A stretch of 62,240 nt of DNA from Sulfurospirillaceae bacterium (GTDB lineage Bacteria; Campylobacterota; Campylobacteria; Campylobacterales; Sulfurospirillaceae). Within the stretch, counting starts at the first letter, position 1, and each line of letters opens with the position of its first letter. Where the stretch lies: assembly GCA_028693565.1 (NCBI GenBank), contig JAQUVE010000002.1, positions 1 through 62,240 on the forward strand, read 5' to 3'. Positions 1 to 8,889 of the stretch are shown piece after piece. The notes under the pieces are model-generated. The model was given only the letters and a program-made list of their open reading frames with translations. It had not been told where the DNA came from and did not search any database. Position numbers and translations under genes: made by a program.

Positions 1-303
1 ATTCCGGCAAAATAAACATGCTTTCGACCTGAAAGGCCGTGACTGCCAGGCGCGGTTATCAGAACCCTGCCGATGCAGTTTTTACCATCGGTGTATTTTA
101 GATTCTGAATAAGGCGATTTAACCAGTGCATCGCGGTTGCACGTTCCATTTGCGGTTCCCGCAACCCTTTCAATGAATCGCAAAGTGCCGTGATTCGTTT
201 GATTTGCGCCTGTTCGGCCAGAATTATTTCGACATGCGAAGTGTGTGGCAAGGCTACCTCTTTGAAAAAGTTGGCAAAGCCGAGAGCAAAGGCACCGGGG
301 GCC
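1..303 (-). CDS. Foreign partial reading frame, possibly AddB/PD-(D/E)XK nuclease-like
   Basis: The minus strand from about position 302 to the window edge is open for roughly 100 codons in a frame different from the acyl-CoA synthetase next to it. The peptide begins APGAFALGFANFFKEVAL and ends near LSGRKHVYFAG. The last part resembles the 'GRxHxFVVGLD' stretch of AddB-type or PD-(D/E)XK nuclease-family proteins, but this is a weak, remembered match. Base composition is near 50% G+C, clearly higher than the rest of the window. No start or stop belongs to this fragment, and the join at about 303 falls mid-codon in the neighbouring gene. I read it as a chimeric join or a recombination scar. Confidence 0.4.
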
Positions 304-1509
304 TTCATCTTTTTTACCCAAATCTCCGCTCAATAGCCATCCATTGATGATGGTTTCATCTGTGGCATCTGGGCGATTAAGGTAACCTTGCATGACACAA
401 TCACCTTTAATCATGATTTCACCAACTTCACCTGTTTTAACTTCCATCATCTCATCGTTGACTATCTTCACAGCATACCCAGGCAATGGCAAACCAACGG
501 AAAGAGGCTTTTGCCTATCTAAACGATTCACCGACACAGCAGGTGAACATTCACTTAAGCCATATCCTTCGAGTAATTTTGCATTTTTAAACTTTGCATT
601 AAAATCAAGCAGAGCTTGTTCGCTTAATGGCGCACTTCCAGAAATAAAAATACGCACTTTATTGAACCACATAAAGTACCACGGAATCTTTGCTTTTAAC
701 AGTGCGGTATACAGCGTTGGTACACCTAAAAAAATCGTTACTTGCTTAAGAAGTGTCTGCTTTAAAACATTGGCAAATGGAAATACAGATTTGACAATCA
801 CAACGGAAGATGATGCAACCATAGGTAACAACACCATGATCGAAAGTGTAAAAGAGTGAAACATCGGCAAAAAGACAATAAATCGATCTTTTTCGGTAAT
901 TTGAAAAGACTCAGCCCCAGCTGTGGCATTAGAAAGGAAATTGCGGTAACTTAACATTGCTCCTTTAGGTTTTCCAGTGGTACCAGAAGTATAAACGATG
1001 CACGCCAAATCATCTAAAGAAGGTCTCTTTGCCAACTTTTCATAAGTTTCTTGGGAAATATCTATTTCGGTAAAACTATAATTATGCTCATCTAAATGCT
1101 CATATTTATCCGTCCACACAATCTTATCAACAGAGGTACATGTCAGCAAATCTTTGGTTTCTGAAGCATAAGCGGCAGAACAAATCAACATCTTTGCGCC
1201 ACAATCATTGAGAATATACGCAAACTCTTCTTTTTTAAGAAAGGTATTTAAAGGAACAGCAATCGCACCAATTTTTGTAATACCAAATAATGAGACAATG
1301 AACTCCTCAGAGTTGCCAACAATCATGGCAACTCTCTCTCCACTTTTAATACCACTAAATTCTAGAAATCGCGCAAAGGTATCAATATTCTGTTTTAATT
1401 TCAGATAGGTTACTTTGCGATCATCAATAAATAAAGCTATTTTCTTAGGGCTATTTTTGGCATTTGCCTCAATAGCCTCATAAAAATTCTGGTACTTGTA
1501 ATCTAACAT
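304..1509 (-). pseudogene. Long-chain acyl-CoA synthetase (AMP-forming), cut off after about 402 residues
   Basis: This is an ANL-superfamily adenylating enzyme that would activate a carboxylic acid with ATP and CoA. Visible motifs are the P-loop YTSGTTGKPKG (about residues 172-182), the GYGLSECSP motif near 316 and the SGDLGKKDE motif near 395-403. Homology stops immediately after SGDLGKKDE; the next expected region, the mobile C-terminal lid with its catalytic lysine, is absent. The frame then runs on into unrelated sequence to a stop at 82. The ATG at 1509 lies 2 bases after the stop of the FadL-type gene, so the two are probably one operon for uptake and activation of a hydrophobic acid. 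The missing lid means the copy as given is not functional, unless the join is an assembly error. Confidence 0.75.
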
Positions 1510-1511
1510 CT

Positions 1512-2735
1512 TTAGAACTTATATTTAAACGATGCAGTTATAAGATGTGCAGCCTCATCTGTAAATCTACCATAAGGTGCGGTTGTATTAGTTGCAGAGC
1601 GATTCGTTATAGTCCTTTCATCTTTATCATCGTAAAGATACGCTAGACCAATTGCCATTTGCTTATTGAGTTTATATTCAAAACCGATAGAATAGAGTTT
1701 AGCATCTGCATCGGGAAGTTCAAAGCCAAGTGTAGTTGACGGAACAGGCGTTTTATCGATGGCAAAACCAGCCATTAATGTTAAGGTATCGCTGTATTGA
1801 TGTGTAATTCCAATACGATACGCATTAACGTCTTTCCAATTTTTTGGAATTGGTCTATCGAATCCAGCCATAGCTGTTGCTGTCAAATCAACATCATAAT
1901 TAAAATCTAGATTTTTATAACTTGACCAATACGTACGTTCAAAAACAAACTCAACGGTTGTTTTATCCATTGTATAAGCTGCAGCTAACGCTAAAGAAGC
2001 TGGTAATGGAATCGTAACAGAAGCGCCACCTTTATACAAACCACCCACTAATGTAGCATCACCCTCAACGGTTAAATCTACTTTTGAGCGATACGTTGAA
2101 GACAATGTTAATTCTTTAATCGGTTTATAGCTTAATGCAAGATTGTATCCAAAATCAATCGAATCCCCTGTCAAATCTCTCTTTGCTGGAGAACCTAAAC
2201 CTGCTGCATCACTTTTTACCACACCATCGGTATAAACACCTCTAGCACCAAAACCAACAGAAAACTGATCACTAAAACGATAACTTGCTGTTGGGTTTAC
2301 TTCAATAACTTTGAGTGTAAACTCTTGTGCTGTTGCTTTAGGAAATGCTTCATCCCATCGTTTCGAAAGACCCGCAGGCGCAACAATAGAGAGACCATAG
2401 CGCCAGTTACCTACCATCGGAGAGACATAATGCATTGTAGGCATTAAAAATTCTTCAACTTTCGAATCTCCACTAAATCCAGCCATAGCAGCATCTGTAT
2501 AACTCACTTTTGGTAAGTTGATATACGTCATACCTACTTCAATTTGTGCACCATTATCTATAAAGGACATATTTGCAGGGTTATAATAACTTGCATCTGC
2601 TCCATTAACACCAGCAACATTGGCTGCACTTTTGGCAACAGCATCTAAAGATTGTTCAGGAATACGGTATCCTGAAGCAAGAAGGGTGGCAGCGCTAAGG
2701 CTGAGAAGGGTAGCTATTTTAACGGCGTTTTTCAT
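1512..2735 (-). CDS. Outer membrane protein, OmpP1/FadL/TodX family transporter
   Basis: The 407-residue protein has a signal peptide (MKNAVKIATLLSLSAATLLASG) followed directly by the FadL hatch-region signature SGYRIPEQSLDAVAKSAANVAG and NGADASYYNPANMSF. The rest shows alternating beta-strand patterns and ends in a C-terminal phenylalanine, typical of outer-membrane barrels. FadL-family proteins carry long-chain fatty acids or aromatic hydrocarbons across the outer membrane by lateral diffusion. It follows nfo by 20 bases and precedes the acyl-CoA synthetase by 2 bases, which supports hydrophobic substrate uptake coupled to CoA activation. The actual substrate cannot be read from the sequence. 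Confidence 0.9.
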   Translation of the reverse strand: MKNAVKIATLLSLSAATLLASGYRIPEQSLDAVAKSAANVAGVNGADASYYNPANMSFIDNGAQIEVGMTYINLPKVSYTDAAMAGFSGDSKVEEFLMPTMHYVSPMVGNWRYGLSIVAPAGLSKRWDEAFPKATAQEFTLKVIEVNPTASYRFSDQFSVGFGARGVYTDGVVKSDAAGLGSPAKRDLTGDSIDFGYNLALSYKPIKELTLSSTYRSKVDLTVEGDATLVGGLYKGGASVTIPLPASLALAAAYTMDKTTVEFVFERTYWSSYKNLDFNYDVDLTATAMAGFDRPIPKNWKDVNAYRIGITHQYSDTLTLMAGFAIDKTPVPSTTLGFELPDADAKLYSIGFEYKLNKQMAIGLAYLYDDKDERTITNRSATNTTAPYGRFTDEAAHLITASFKYKF

Positions 2736-2755
2736 CTATTTTCCTTAAAGGTTTT

Positions 2756-3598
2756 TTATTTGATAAGACTATAGAGTAGCGCTATCTCTTGCTCCCATAA
2801 TGACTCATCGATTGTTTCAAGTATTAACGGTATATCATTCATTCTATCATCGTTCATGATAAAACCAAATGGTTCTACACCTAATTTTCCCATGCCGATA
2901 GAATCATGCCTATCAACACGTTTGCCTAAATCTGGCTTAGAATCATTTAAATGCATACCTTTAAGATACTTAAATCCGACAATTGTATCAAATTTTTTCA
3001 TGGTTTGCCTATAACTTTCCTCGTCCCGAATATCATATCCAGCACTAAAAAGATGGCATGTATCTATGCAAATACCGACACGTTCTTTATCTATGCTATT
3101 TTCCATAAGATACGCAAGGTGTTCCATTTTGTAACCTAAGTTACTTCCTTGCCCTGCAGTATTTTCAACAACAAGTGTAATATTTTTGGTTTGAGATAAG
3201 GCTTCATTCATTCCTTGAGCTATTAATTCTAGGCAGTCTTCTTCACTTATTATTTTAAGATGACTTCCTGGATGAAAATTGAGTTTATCAAGCCCTAATT
3301 GATCACACCGCCTTATTTCATCAATAAAAGCAGTTAATGATTTGTGGCGTTGCACAGCATCATGATGTCCTAAATTGATGAGATAGCTATCATGAGGCAA
3401 AACGTATTTCGGTAAAATTTGTGCTTTTTCAAGTGCTCTCTTAAAGTGATCAATGTCTTCTTTTTCTAAGGGTTTAGCATCCCATTGACGCTGATTTTTA
3501 GTAAATAGCGCAAAGGCTTTAGCACCAATTTTTTCAGCATTCAAAGGTGCATTAAATACTCCTCCACTAGCACTCACATGAGCACCTACAAATTTCAT
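2756..3598 (-). CDS. nfo: Endonuclease IV (AP endonuclease)
   Basis: This 280-residue protein matches the usual length of bacterial Nfo. It shows the AP2 family sequence order: [11 protein letters not shown] at the N-terminus, FTKNQRQW, the metal-ligand region [42 protein letters not shown] and [11 protein letters not shown]. These contain the His, Glu and Asp residues that bind the three zinc ions. The enzyme cleaves 5' to abasic sites during base excision repair in the cytoplasm. It sits between an upstream lipoprotein gene (11 bases away) and the FadL gene on the same strand, so it is probably co-transcribed. Confidence is high. Confidence 0.97.
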   Translation of the reverse strand: MKFVGAHVSASGGVFNAPLNAEKIGAKAFALFTKNQRQWDAKPLEKEDIDHFKRALEKAQILPKYVLPHDSYLINLGHHDAVQRHKSLTAFIDEIRRCDQLGLDKLNFHPGSHLKIISEEDCLELIAQGMNEALSQTKNITLVVENTAGQGSNLGYKMEHLAYLMENSIDKERVGICIDTCHLFSAGYDIRDEESYRQTMKKFDTIVGFKYLKGMHLNDSKPDLGKRVDRHDSIGMGKLGVEPFGFIMNDDRMNDIPLILETIDESLWEQEIALLYSLIK

Positions 3599-3609
3599 AT
3601 ATTTCTCCT

Positions 3610-4095
3610 TTACTGTAAAGGTTTTAATTTAATAAGAACACCATTCGTATTATCTCTAAATGTTACTAAATTATCCATTACAGTATAAATAATGTGACTT
3701 TTTGGCATATTTATCTCTTGAGTAAAGCCATTTTCCGTTTTCAACAGATTTTTTTTATTGTAAATTGGTAACATATGAAGCAAATCATCAATCAGTGTTG
3801 CATAATGTTCATTATTAAAAAATAACTGATTAAATTGTGTTCTTGAGAGACATTGACCATCTACACATACATCGCTACTTACTTCAAGATTAAAGAGTAT
3901 TGCCCCTGCTGAAAAAATTTGTACATTGGTATAGGCATCACCAAAATTTATAAATCCCGTATCTGAAAGCGCCATGTGAGAATTTTTGATTGTAATAAGA
4001 TACGGTTGAGATGAACTAATCGTATGCTTTAGTGCACAACCACTCACTAAAAAGAGACAAAGTCCTAAAATCCATAATTTTTTTATGATTTGCAT
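3610..4095 (-). CDS. Small hypothetical lipoprotein
   Basis: The 161-residue protein starts with a lipoprotein signal peptide; the lipobox is LVSGC at about residues 16-20, followed by ALKHTISSS. The mature part is short and soluble-looking, with no family I recognise. Its start codon overlaps the end of the Fur-family gene by 13 bases, so the two are translationally coupled. That coupling puts the lipoprotein under the same metal-responsive promoter and hints at a role in the envelope during metal stress, but this is an inference from position only. Confidence 0.75.
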   Translation of the reverse strand: MQIIKKLWILGLCLFLVSGCALKHTISSSQPYLITIKNSHMALSDTGFINFGDAYTNVQIFSAGAILFNLEVSSDVCVDGQCLSRTQFNQLFFNNEHYATLIDDLLHMLPIYNKKNLLKTENGFTQEINMPKSHIIYTVMDNLVTFRDNTNGVLIKLKPLQ

Positions 4096-4493
4096 GCTTT
4101 ACACGTACCTTTTAAAACAATGCTTTTCACATCACCCTCAACATCATTCATTGAAATATCCATACATTTAATTTCATGGCATACATCACAAATAAAATGC
4201 GCATGAATATGACTTGAGAGTTCAAAATACCATTTGCGATCATCAGATTCAAACTTATGAATCATCCCAGATGTTTCAAAAATAGCAATATTACGATAAA
4301 ACGTTGCCTTATCCATCGTCAAACTCATTTTTGCTTTGATTTGATCATAATTCAAAGGTCCCTTTGCTTCTTTAAGCACCGTGATAATTGCTAATCTTGC
4401 GTGTGTGTGTTTTATCCCATGCTCAGCAAACAGTGTCTTAATGTGTTCGTGCATTAAAGCCTCGTTTTTTAAAATAGTGCTAATAGTATCCAA
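4083..4493 (-). CDS. Fur-family metalloregulator, probably Zur-like
   Basis: The 136-residue protein has the Fur layout: an N-terminal winged helix (about residues 15-90; THARLAIITVLKEA, DKATFYRNIAIFETSGMIHKF) and a C-terminal dimerisation domain with HIHAHFICDVCHEIKC and a final CKAC pair. These give two CxxC motifs for the structural zinc site. It is divergently transcribed from znuACB across a 60-80 base spacer that carries repeated 12-base sequences, so zinc-responsive repression of zinc uptake is the natural reading. Fur, PerR and Zur are hard to separate by sequence; context is the main reason for Zur. It overlaps the lipoprotein gene downstream. Confidence 0.85.
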   Translation of the reverse strand: MDTISTILKNEALMHEHIKTLFAEHGIKHTHARLAIITVLKEAKGPLNYDQIKAKMSLTMDKATFYRNIAIFETSGMIHKFESDDRKWYFELSSHIHAHFICDVCHEIKCMDISMNDVEGDVKSIVLKGTCKACKS

Positions 4494-4500
4494 ATTTATA

Positions 4501-4562
4501 TTAAGTTACAACTAAGTTGCAATGCATTATGATTTCAATCAAATTATGCGACTAAGTTGCAA
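4501..4562. promoter_or_regulatory. Candidate Zur operator region with direct repeats
   Basis: The spacer between the Fur-family gene and znuA holds an exact 12-base direct repeat, ACTAAGTTGCAA, at 4511-4522 and 4551-4562. A third, diverged copy (TTAAGTTACAA) lies at 4501-4511. The two exact copies are 40 bases apart. Their place in a divergent regulator/transporter promoter region suggests binding sites for the regulator. The motif does not match the gamma-proteobacterial Zur box as I know it. Confidence 0.5.
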
Positions 4563-4574
4563 AAAGGAACACCT

Positions 4575-5444
4575 GTGAAGTACTTATTTTTATTCTTTAT
4601 GCTATTTTTTACGTCATTTGTCTACGCACAACCCAACGTTACTGTTAGCATCGCTCCTCAAAAATATTTCGTTGAACAGATTGCTAAAAATCTCGTTCAT
4701 ATTAATGTTATGGTAAGTGCGGGTTCAAGCCCACACACGTATGAGCCAAAACCTCAGCAAATGAAGGACATTAGCACTTCGGATATCTATTTTACAATTG
4801 GTGATGGTTTTGAAAAGGCGTGGCTTCCTAAATTCAAAAGCATTAACCCTAAAATGATTTTTGCAGATACCTCGGTAGGTATTACTAAAATAGCGATGGC
4901 CGAGCATCATCATGAGGGAAATAATAAAAATGCGCATCACGACGACGATGATGACGATGGTGGACTAGACCCGCATATTTGGCTTGACCCTCTTCTTGTC
5001 AAAATACAAGCTAAAACCATTCTTGAAACATTAAGCCGCGTTTATCCTTCACATGTTAAAGAATTTGAAGCCAATTATGCTACTTTTCTCGTTTCACTTG
5101 ATACCCTTGATACCAATATCAAAACAATGTTAGAGCCTATAAAACATCGCTCTTTTATCGTGTTTCACCCCTCTTTTGGCTATTTTGCAAAACGCTATGG
5201 CTTGGAACAAGTTGCGATTGAAGTGAGTGGCAAAGAGCCTAAGCCTGCTGAGCTTGCCCATATTATCAAAGAAGCCAAAGAAGAAAATGCAAAAATTGTC
5301 TTTGTTTCGCCTCAATTTTCACAAAAAAGCGCCAAAAGTATTGCAACACAAATTAACGGAAAAGTTGAAATCATTGACCCCCTTGAATATTCATGGGAAA
5401 ACAATTTAATGAAAATTGCCAAACTTTTCCAATCGGTATTATGA
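4575..5444 (+). CDS. znuA: Zinc ABC transporter, periplasmic zinc-binding protein
   Basis: This cluster A-I substrate-binding protein (TroA/ZnuA fold) delivers zinc to the ZnuBC transporter. I choose the GTG at 4575 because AAAAAGGAAC lies just upstream and the protein then begins directly with a signal peptide (MKYLFLFFMLFFTSFVYA). Zinc-site regions are visible: SSPHTYEPKPQQ, LDPHIWLDP, VFHPSFGYFAKRYG and the final acidic IIDPLEYSW. A His/Asp-rich loop (EHHHEG then HHDDDDDDGG) between them is the charged flexible loop typical of zinc-specific members rather than manganese ones. znuC starts 12 bases downstream. Confidence 0.93.
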   Translation: MKYLFLFFMLFFTSFVYAQPNVTVSIAPQKYFVEQIAKNLVHINVMVSAGSSPHTYEPKPQQMKDISTSDIYFTIGDGFEKAWLPKFKSINPKMIFADTSVGITKIAMAEHHHEGNNKNAHHDDDDDDGGLDPHIWLDPLLVKIQAKTILETLSRVYPSHVKEFEANYATFLVSLDTLDTNIKTMLEPIKHRSFIVFHPSFGYFAKRYGLEQVAIEVSGKEPKPAELAHIIKEAKEENAKIVFVSPQFSQKSAKSIATQINGKVEIIDPLEYSWENNLMKIAKLFQSVL

Positions 5445-5456
5445 TATAATTGCTGT

Positions 5457-6224
5457 ATGCAAAATGACATTATTTTAAAAGATTTATCGTTCAATTATGA
5501 GGGTACGCCCGTACTTGAAAATATTAACCTTCATTACTCTAAAAAAGATTTTCTCGCCATCATTGGGCCAAATGGTGGGGGGAAAAGCACTCTTTTGAAA
5601 CTTATGATAGGCATTTTAAAACCGCAGCACGGCTCAGTTACACTTTTTGGGAAAAGCCCTGGTCAAGTCAGTGAACGTATTTCTTACGTCCCGCAAAATA
5701 CTTTTACAACAAAAGGTTTCCCCATTCAAGTACTTGACATCGTTTTGATGGGGAGGCTTTCTAAGACAAAATCCTTTTCATTTTATTCTAAAAATGATAA
5801 AGCAATGGCACTTAAAATGCTTGAAAAAGTGGGTATGGAAACCTTTGCACATCATAAGATTAATGCACTCTCTGGAGGACAAAGGCAACGTGTTTTTATT
5901 GCGCGTGCCCTTGCAAGTGAAGCCGAAATTTTATTTTTAGATGAACCTACCGCAAGTATTGATACGGCTGGACAGATAGATATTTTTAAACTTCTAAAAC
6001 AGCTTAATGAGTCGATTGGCATTATTATCATTAGTCATGATATCAATGTTGCTATGAATTACGCCACTAAAGTTGCCCACGTCAATAAAACACTCTATTT
6101 GCACGATGTAGGGAATGCAAAAAACTTTGCTATTTTTGATACAAAAGAGACCCCTGTTCATATCTGTCCTATTGAGCTGATTACGGCAACACGCTGCACA
6201 CACCTTCATCCAAAGCAGTCTTAA
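5457..6224 (+). CDS. znuC: Zinc ABC transporter, ATP-binding protein
   Basis: The 255-residue ABC ATPase shows Walker A GPNGGGKST, Q-loop YVPQNT, signature LSGGQRQRV, Walker B EILFLDEPTAS and the switch histidine in IIISHDINV. The C-terminal tail of about 35 residues (HDVGNAKNF through CTHLHPKQS) ends with Cys and His residues, which may sense zinc; that is an inference. It lies between znuA and znuB, and its TAA overlaps the znuB ATG by one base. A TATAAT sequence directly after the znuA stop (5445-5450) could be a weak internal promoter. Confidence 0.94.
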   Translation: MQNDIILKDLSFNYEGTPVLENINLHYSKKDFLAIIGPNGGGKSTLLKLMIGILKPQHGSVTLFGKSPGQVSERISYVPQNTFTTKGFPIQVLDIVLMGRLSKTKSFSFYSKNDKAMALKMLEKVGMETFAHHKINALSGGQRQRVFIARALASEAEILFLDEPTASIDTAGQIDIFKLLKQLNESIGIIIISHDINVAMNYATKVAHVNKTLYLHDVGNAKNFAIFDTKETPVHICPIELITATRCTHLHPKQS

Positions 6225-7027
6225 TGGAAATCTTACAATTTAGTTTTATGCAGAATGCTCTAATCGCTTCACTACTCATTAGTATTATTTGTGGGCTTAT
6301 TGGTGCATTAGTAGTAATTAACCGCATGGTATTTATCGCAGGCGGAATCGCCCATGGCTCTTATGGCGGTATAGGAATAGCGCTATTTTTTGGCTTTGCA
6401 CCAATGCTTGGCGCTTCTTTATTTGCGCTTTTTTTAGGTATCATTTTAGCCTATATTACCCATCGCAATGCTAATAGGCTTGATGCTCTTGTAGGTGCAC
6501 TATGGGCATTTGGCATGGCTTTAGGTATTATTTTAACCGATCTTACACCTGGGTACAATGTCGATTTGATGAGTTATCTCTTTGGTGCTATTTTATCCGT
6601 ATCAACTGAAGACCTCTATGCTATGAGCGCTATTTTAGTATTGGTATGTGGATTTGTGCTTTTATTTTACAAGCAACTCTTAGCCATGAGCTTCGATGCA
6701 GAATTTGCCAAACTTAGAGGTATCAATGTAACCTTACTCTATTTTGCGTTAGTGCTGATTATCTCATTGGGTGTTGTGATTACGATTCGAGCAGTAGGGC
6801 TTATCTTAGTGATAGCGTTACTTACAATTCCTCCGTACATTGCAGAAAAATTTACTAACTCATTATGGGAAATGATGATCGCCTCAACTATTCTTGCAGC
6901 CTTTTTTTGCCTAAGTGGTCTTTTTTTATCTTATACTTTTAATCTTAGCAGCGGAGCCTCTATTATTTTAGTAGCAACTCTTGCATTTTGTCTCCAACTA
7001 CTTGTTGAAAAAGTTAAACGTTTTTAA
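6224..7027 (+). CDS. znuB: Zinc ABC transporter, membrane permease
   Basis: The 267-residue integral membrane protein has about eight hydrophobic segments and ABC-3 family landmarks: GLIGALVVINRMVFIAGGIAHGSYGGIG near the N-terminus and RGINVTLLYFALV in the second half. It forms the inner-membrane channel for zinc with ZnuC. The start codon overlaps the znuC stop by one base, so translation is coupled. It converges with the DMT-family gene, overlapping its last four bases. Confidence 0.93.
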   Translation: MEILQFSFMQNALIASLLISIICGLIGALVVINRMVFIAGGIAHGSYGGIGIALFFGFAPMLGASLFALFLGIILAYITHRNANRLDALVGALWAFGMALGIILTDLTPGYNVDLMSYLFGAILSVSTEDLYAMSAILVLVCGFVLLFYKQLLAMSFDAEFAKLRGINVTLLYFALVLIISLGVVITIRAVGLILVIALLTIPPYIAEKFTNSLWEMMIASTILAAFFCLSGLFLSYTFNLSSGASIILVATLAFCLQLLVEKVKRF

Positions 7028-7920
7028 AGAGCGCGCCTACGATAAACTATTGCAAAATATGAACCAAGTTCAGCTAAAAGCATTCCACCCACAATCAAAC
7101 ATGCTCCACACAACTGTGAAAAACTCAAGACTTCATTAGCAAAAAGATACCCAAACACGCCTGCACTCACTGGCTCCATGGTAAAAATAATAGCTGTTTT
7201 AGCTGCCGTTGTAAAACGTTGCATCGCTGTTTGTACCCAAAATGCAAAAATGGTAGCAAATACAACCGTAATCGCAATGGCATTGACAAACATACTATTA
7301 ATTACAGGTGGAACAATAGTGCCTTCAAGGACAACGCCACCCAGCATAGAGCAAAAAGCCACTGTTAAAAACTGAATTGTAACCAACAAATAGATATTAT
7401 ATTTTTTTGAAAGAGGATCAGTAAATGCAATATGAAGTGCAAACATCACTGCACAAATAAGTGCATATAATTCGCCTAACGAAAGACCAATTTCACTATT
7501 AAGTGTTAAAAAATAGAGTCCTAATGAAGCAATTACTGCTCCTAAGAGCGAAAAAATAGAAGCTTTATGTTTAAAAAAAATATACGATGCAAAAGGCACA
7601 ATAATCACATTCAATCCTGTGATAAAACCTACGGTTGATGAGAATGTATATTTTAAACCAAATGTCTGAAAAGCATATCCCAAAAACATAAAGAGCCCAA
7701 GTAAGACTCCTGCTACTGCAACTTTTTTGGTCAAAAACCGTAACTGTTTATACGAGATTATTCCCATTAACAGACCTGCGAGTAAAAAACGCCAAAATAA
7801 AAATGTATAGACAGGTGTCACATTCACAGCAGCTTGTACAATAAAAAATGTACTTCCCCATGCAACGGCTACCAACAACAATAAAAAATCTGCGCCAAAC
7901 TCTTTAAATTTTGAATGCAT
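7024..7920 (-). CDS. DMT superfamily (EamA) transporter
   Basis: The 298-residue protein has ten predicted membrane helices arranged as two EamA repeats (about residues 8-137 and 148-290). The repeat hallmarks are visible: AVAWGSTFFIVQAAV with FWRFLLAGLLM in the first half, and EPVSAGVFGYLFANEVLS with GACLIVGGMLLAEL in the second. Members export amino acids or other metabolites; the substrate is unknown here. It is a single gene with its own upstream region and converges on znuB with a 4-base overlap. Confidence 0.88.
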   Translation of the reverse strand: MHSKFKEFGADFLLLLVAVAWGSTFFIVQAAVNVTPVYTFLFWRFLLAGLLMGIISYKQLRFLTKKVAVAGVLLGLFMFLGYAFQTFGLKYTFSSTVGFITGLNVIIVPFASYIFFKHKASIFSLLGAVIASLGLYFLTLNSEIGLSLGELYALICAVMFALHIAFTDPLSKKYNIYLLVTIQFLTVAFCSMLGGVVLEGTIVPPVINSMFVNAIAITVVFATIFAFWVQTAMQRFTTAAKTAIIFTMEPVSAGVFGYLFANEVLSFSQLCGACLIVGGMLLAELGSYFAIVYRRRAL

Positions 7921-8049
7921 TATAAACCATACCTTGACCTATTTTATAAAAACCTTGAATTTTAGCACAATGCTGTCTTAAATTATAGAGTAATATATAA
8001 AAAAAGTAATTTTTGTATACTTTTATTTATCTAAAATGAAATAAAATGG

Positions 8050-8055
8050 TATAAT
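8050..8055 (+). promoter_or_regulatory. -10 promoter element for the cytochrome c pair
   Basis: A perfect TATAAT sits about 60 bases before the ATG of the small cytochrome c gene. The upstream stretch is very AT-rich, as is usual for vegetative promoters in this phylum, which often lack a clear -35 box. Confidence 0.55.
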
Positions 8056-8115
8056 TAAATTTTAGTAAAAAAATTTTATACAATTTTAATGATTGATAAA
8101 GAGAAAGGTATTGCG

Positions 8116-8433
8116 ATGAATAAAAAAATAGCACTTCTCGTTGTGACACTCCTGTTTTTTGCAGCATCATCTTATGCTGAAGATATCAAAAAAGGTGAAA
8201 TTGTTTTCAAAAGATGCAAAGGTTGCCATGGTCCAGATGGTACACATAAAGCTTTTGGGAAAAGTGGTATTATCGCTGGACAATCTATTCAAGATTTAAG
8301 GGATAGCCTAGCTTTTTATAAAGAGAGTGATTTTCAAGCGCATAGTTCCACTGCCGTTATGGCAAAACAAGTGAGAAAACTAAGCGACGAAGATGTATTA
8401 AACGTTACAGCATATATTTCTACATTAAAATAA
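8116..8433 (+). CDS. Small periplasmic cytochrome c
   Basis: The 105-residue protein from the ATG at 8116 (AAAGG 9 bases upstream) starts with a signal peptide, MNKKIALLVVTLLFFAASSYA, and carries one haem-binding motif CKGCH in FKRCKGCHG. A C-terminal methionine, in VMAKQV, is a likely distal ligand. The ending DEDVLNVTAYISTLK is the same as in the c553 at 36.2 kb in style, so this is a class I c553-type electron carrier of the periplasm. A longer frame from 8089 is possible but puts nine extra residues before the signal peptide. It is followed after 23 bases by a cytochrome-like gene without a haem motif. Confidence 0.88.
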   Translation: MNKKIALLVVTLLFFAASSYAEDIKKGEIVFKRCKGCHGPDGTHKAFGKSGIIAGQSIQDLRDSLAFYKESDFQAHSSTAVMAKQVRKLSDEDVLNVTAYISTLK

Positions 8434-8456
8434 ACTTTTCTACCAAAGGGTTCACA

Positions 8457-8777
8457 ATGAAAAGAGTACTCCTTACTCTTACTGTTAGTATTCTAACACT
8501 TACATTATTTACAACCAATCTTCAAGCAAGTACTGTCAGAGGCAAAATTTTTTATGCAAAAACGCTTCGGGTACCTTGTGGCTTTACTGGCGATGTTATG
8601 GGAAAAAAATATACTATGCGTGAGTGGAGAACTTTATACGAAACAAATAAACTCAATGATGCTGTCAAAGCCATCTGCCCAAAAGCCCCCTCTATCGAAT
8701 CCGATAAAGATTTACTGAATTTATTTCATTTTTTAAATTCCTTTGCGAGCGATAGTGGAAATGTCCCCTCTTGTTAA
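8457..8777 (+). CDS. Exported cytochrome-like protein lacking a haem motif
   Basis: The 106-residue protein has a signal peptide ending near LQAST. The mature part starts RGKIFYAKTLRVPCGFTGD, a place where a class I cytochrome would show CxxCH, but only one cysteine is present there. Two other cysteines lie in AICPKA and at the very C-terminus (VPSC). The overall length and helical end (DLLNLFHFLNSFAS) fit a small cytochrome fold without haem. It sits 23 bases after a true cytochrome c and is probably co-transcribed. Function is unknown; a redox partner or chaperone role would be a guess. Confidence 0.65.
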   Translation: MKRVLLTLTVSILTLTLFTTNLQASTVRGKIFYAKTLRVPCGFTGDVMGKKYTMREWRTLYETNKLNDAVKAICPKAPSIESDKDLLNLFHFLNSFASDSGNVPSC

Positions 8778-8889
8778 GCTTGTTTTTTATGTAAGATTTT
8801 TATCCCAATAAGAGCTACAGAAAACTTTATCTTACTTTTATATTGAATTGCTACAATTATGGCTTATGTCATTATTTTGAAAGGTTCCA

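Noticed and set aside
392-859. Plus-strand open frame of 155 codons
   Set aside because: It lies wholly antisense to the acyl-CoA synthetase, whose motifs are clear; its own product has no domain pattern.
5575-5585. Phase-variable G tract in znuC
   Set aside because: The G run is short and encodes the invariant Walker A glycines, so length changes would simply destroy the gene.
8778-8889. Terminator or operator at GTAAGAT ... ATCTTAC
   Set aside because: Seven pairs with a loop of about 30 bases in AT-rich DNA are too weak to claim.
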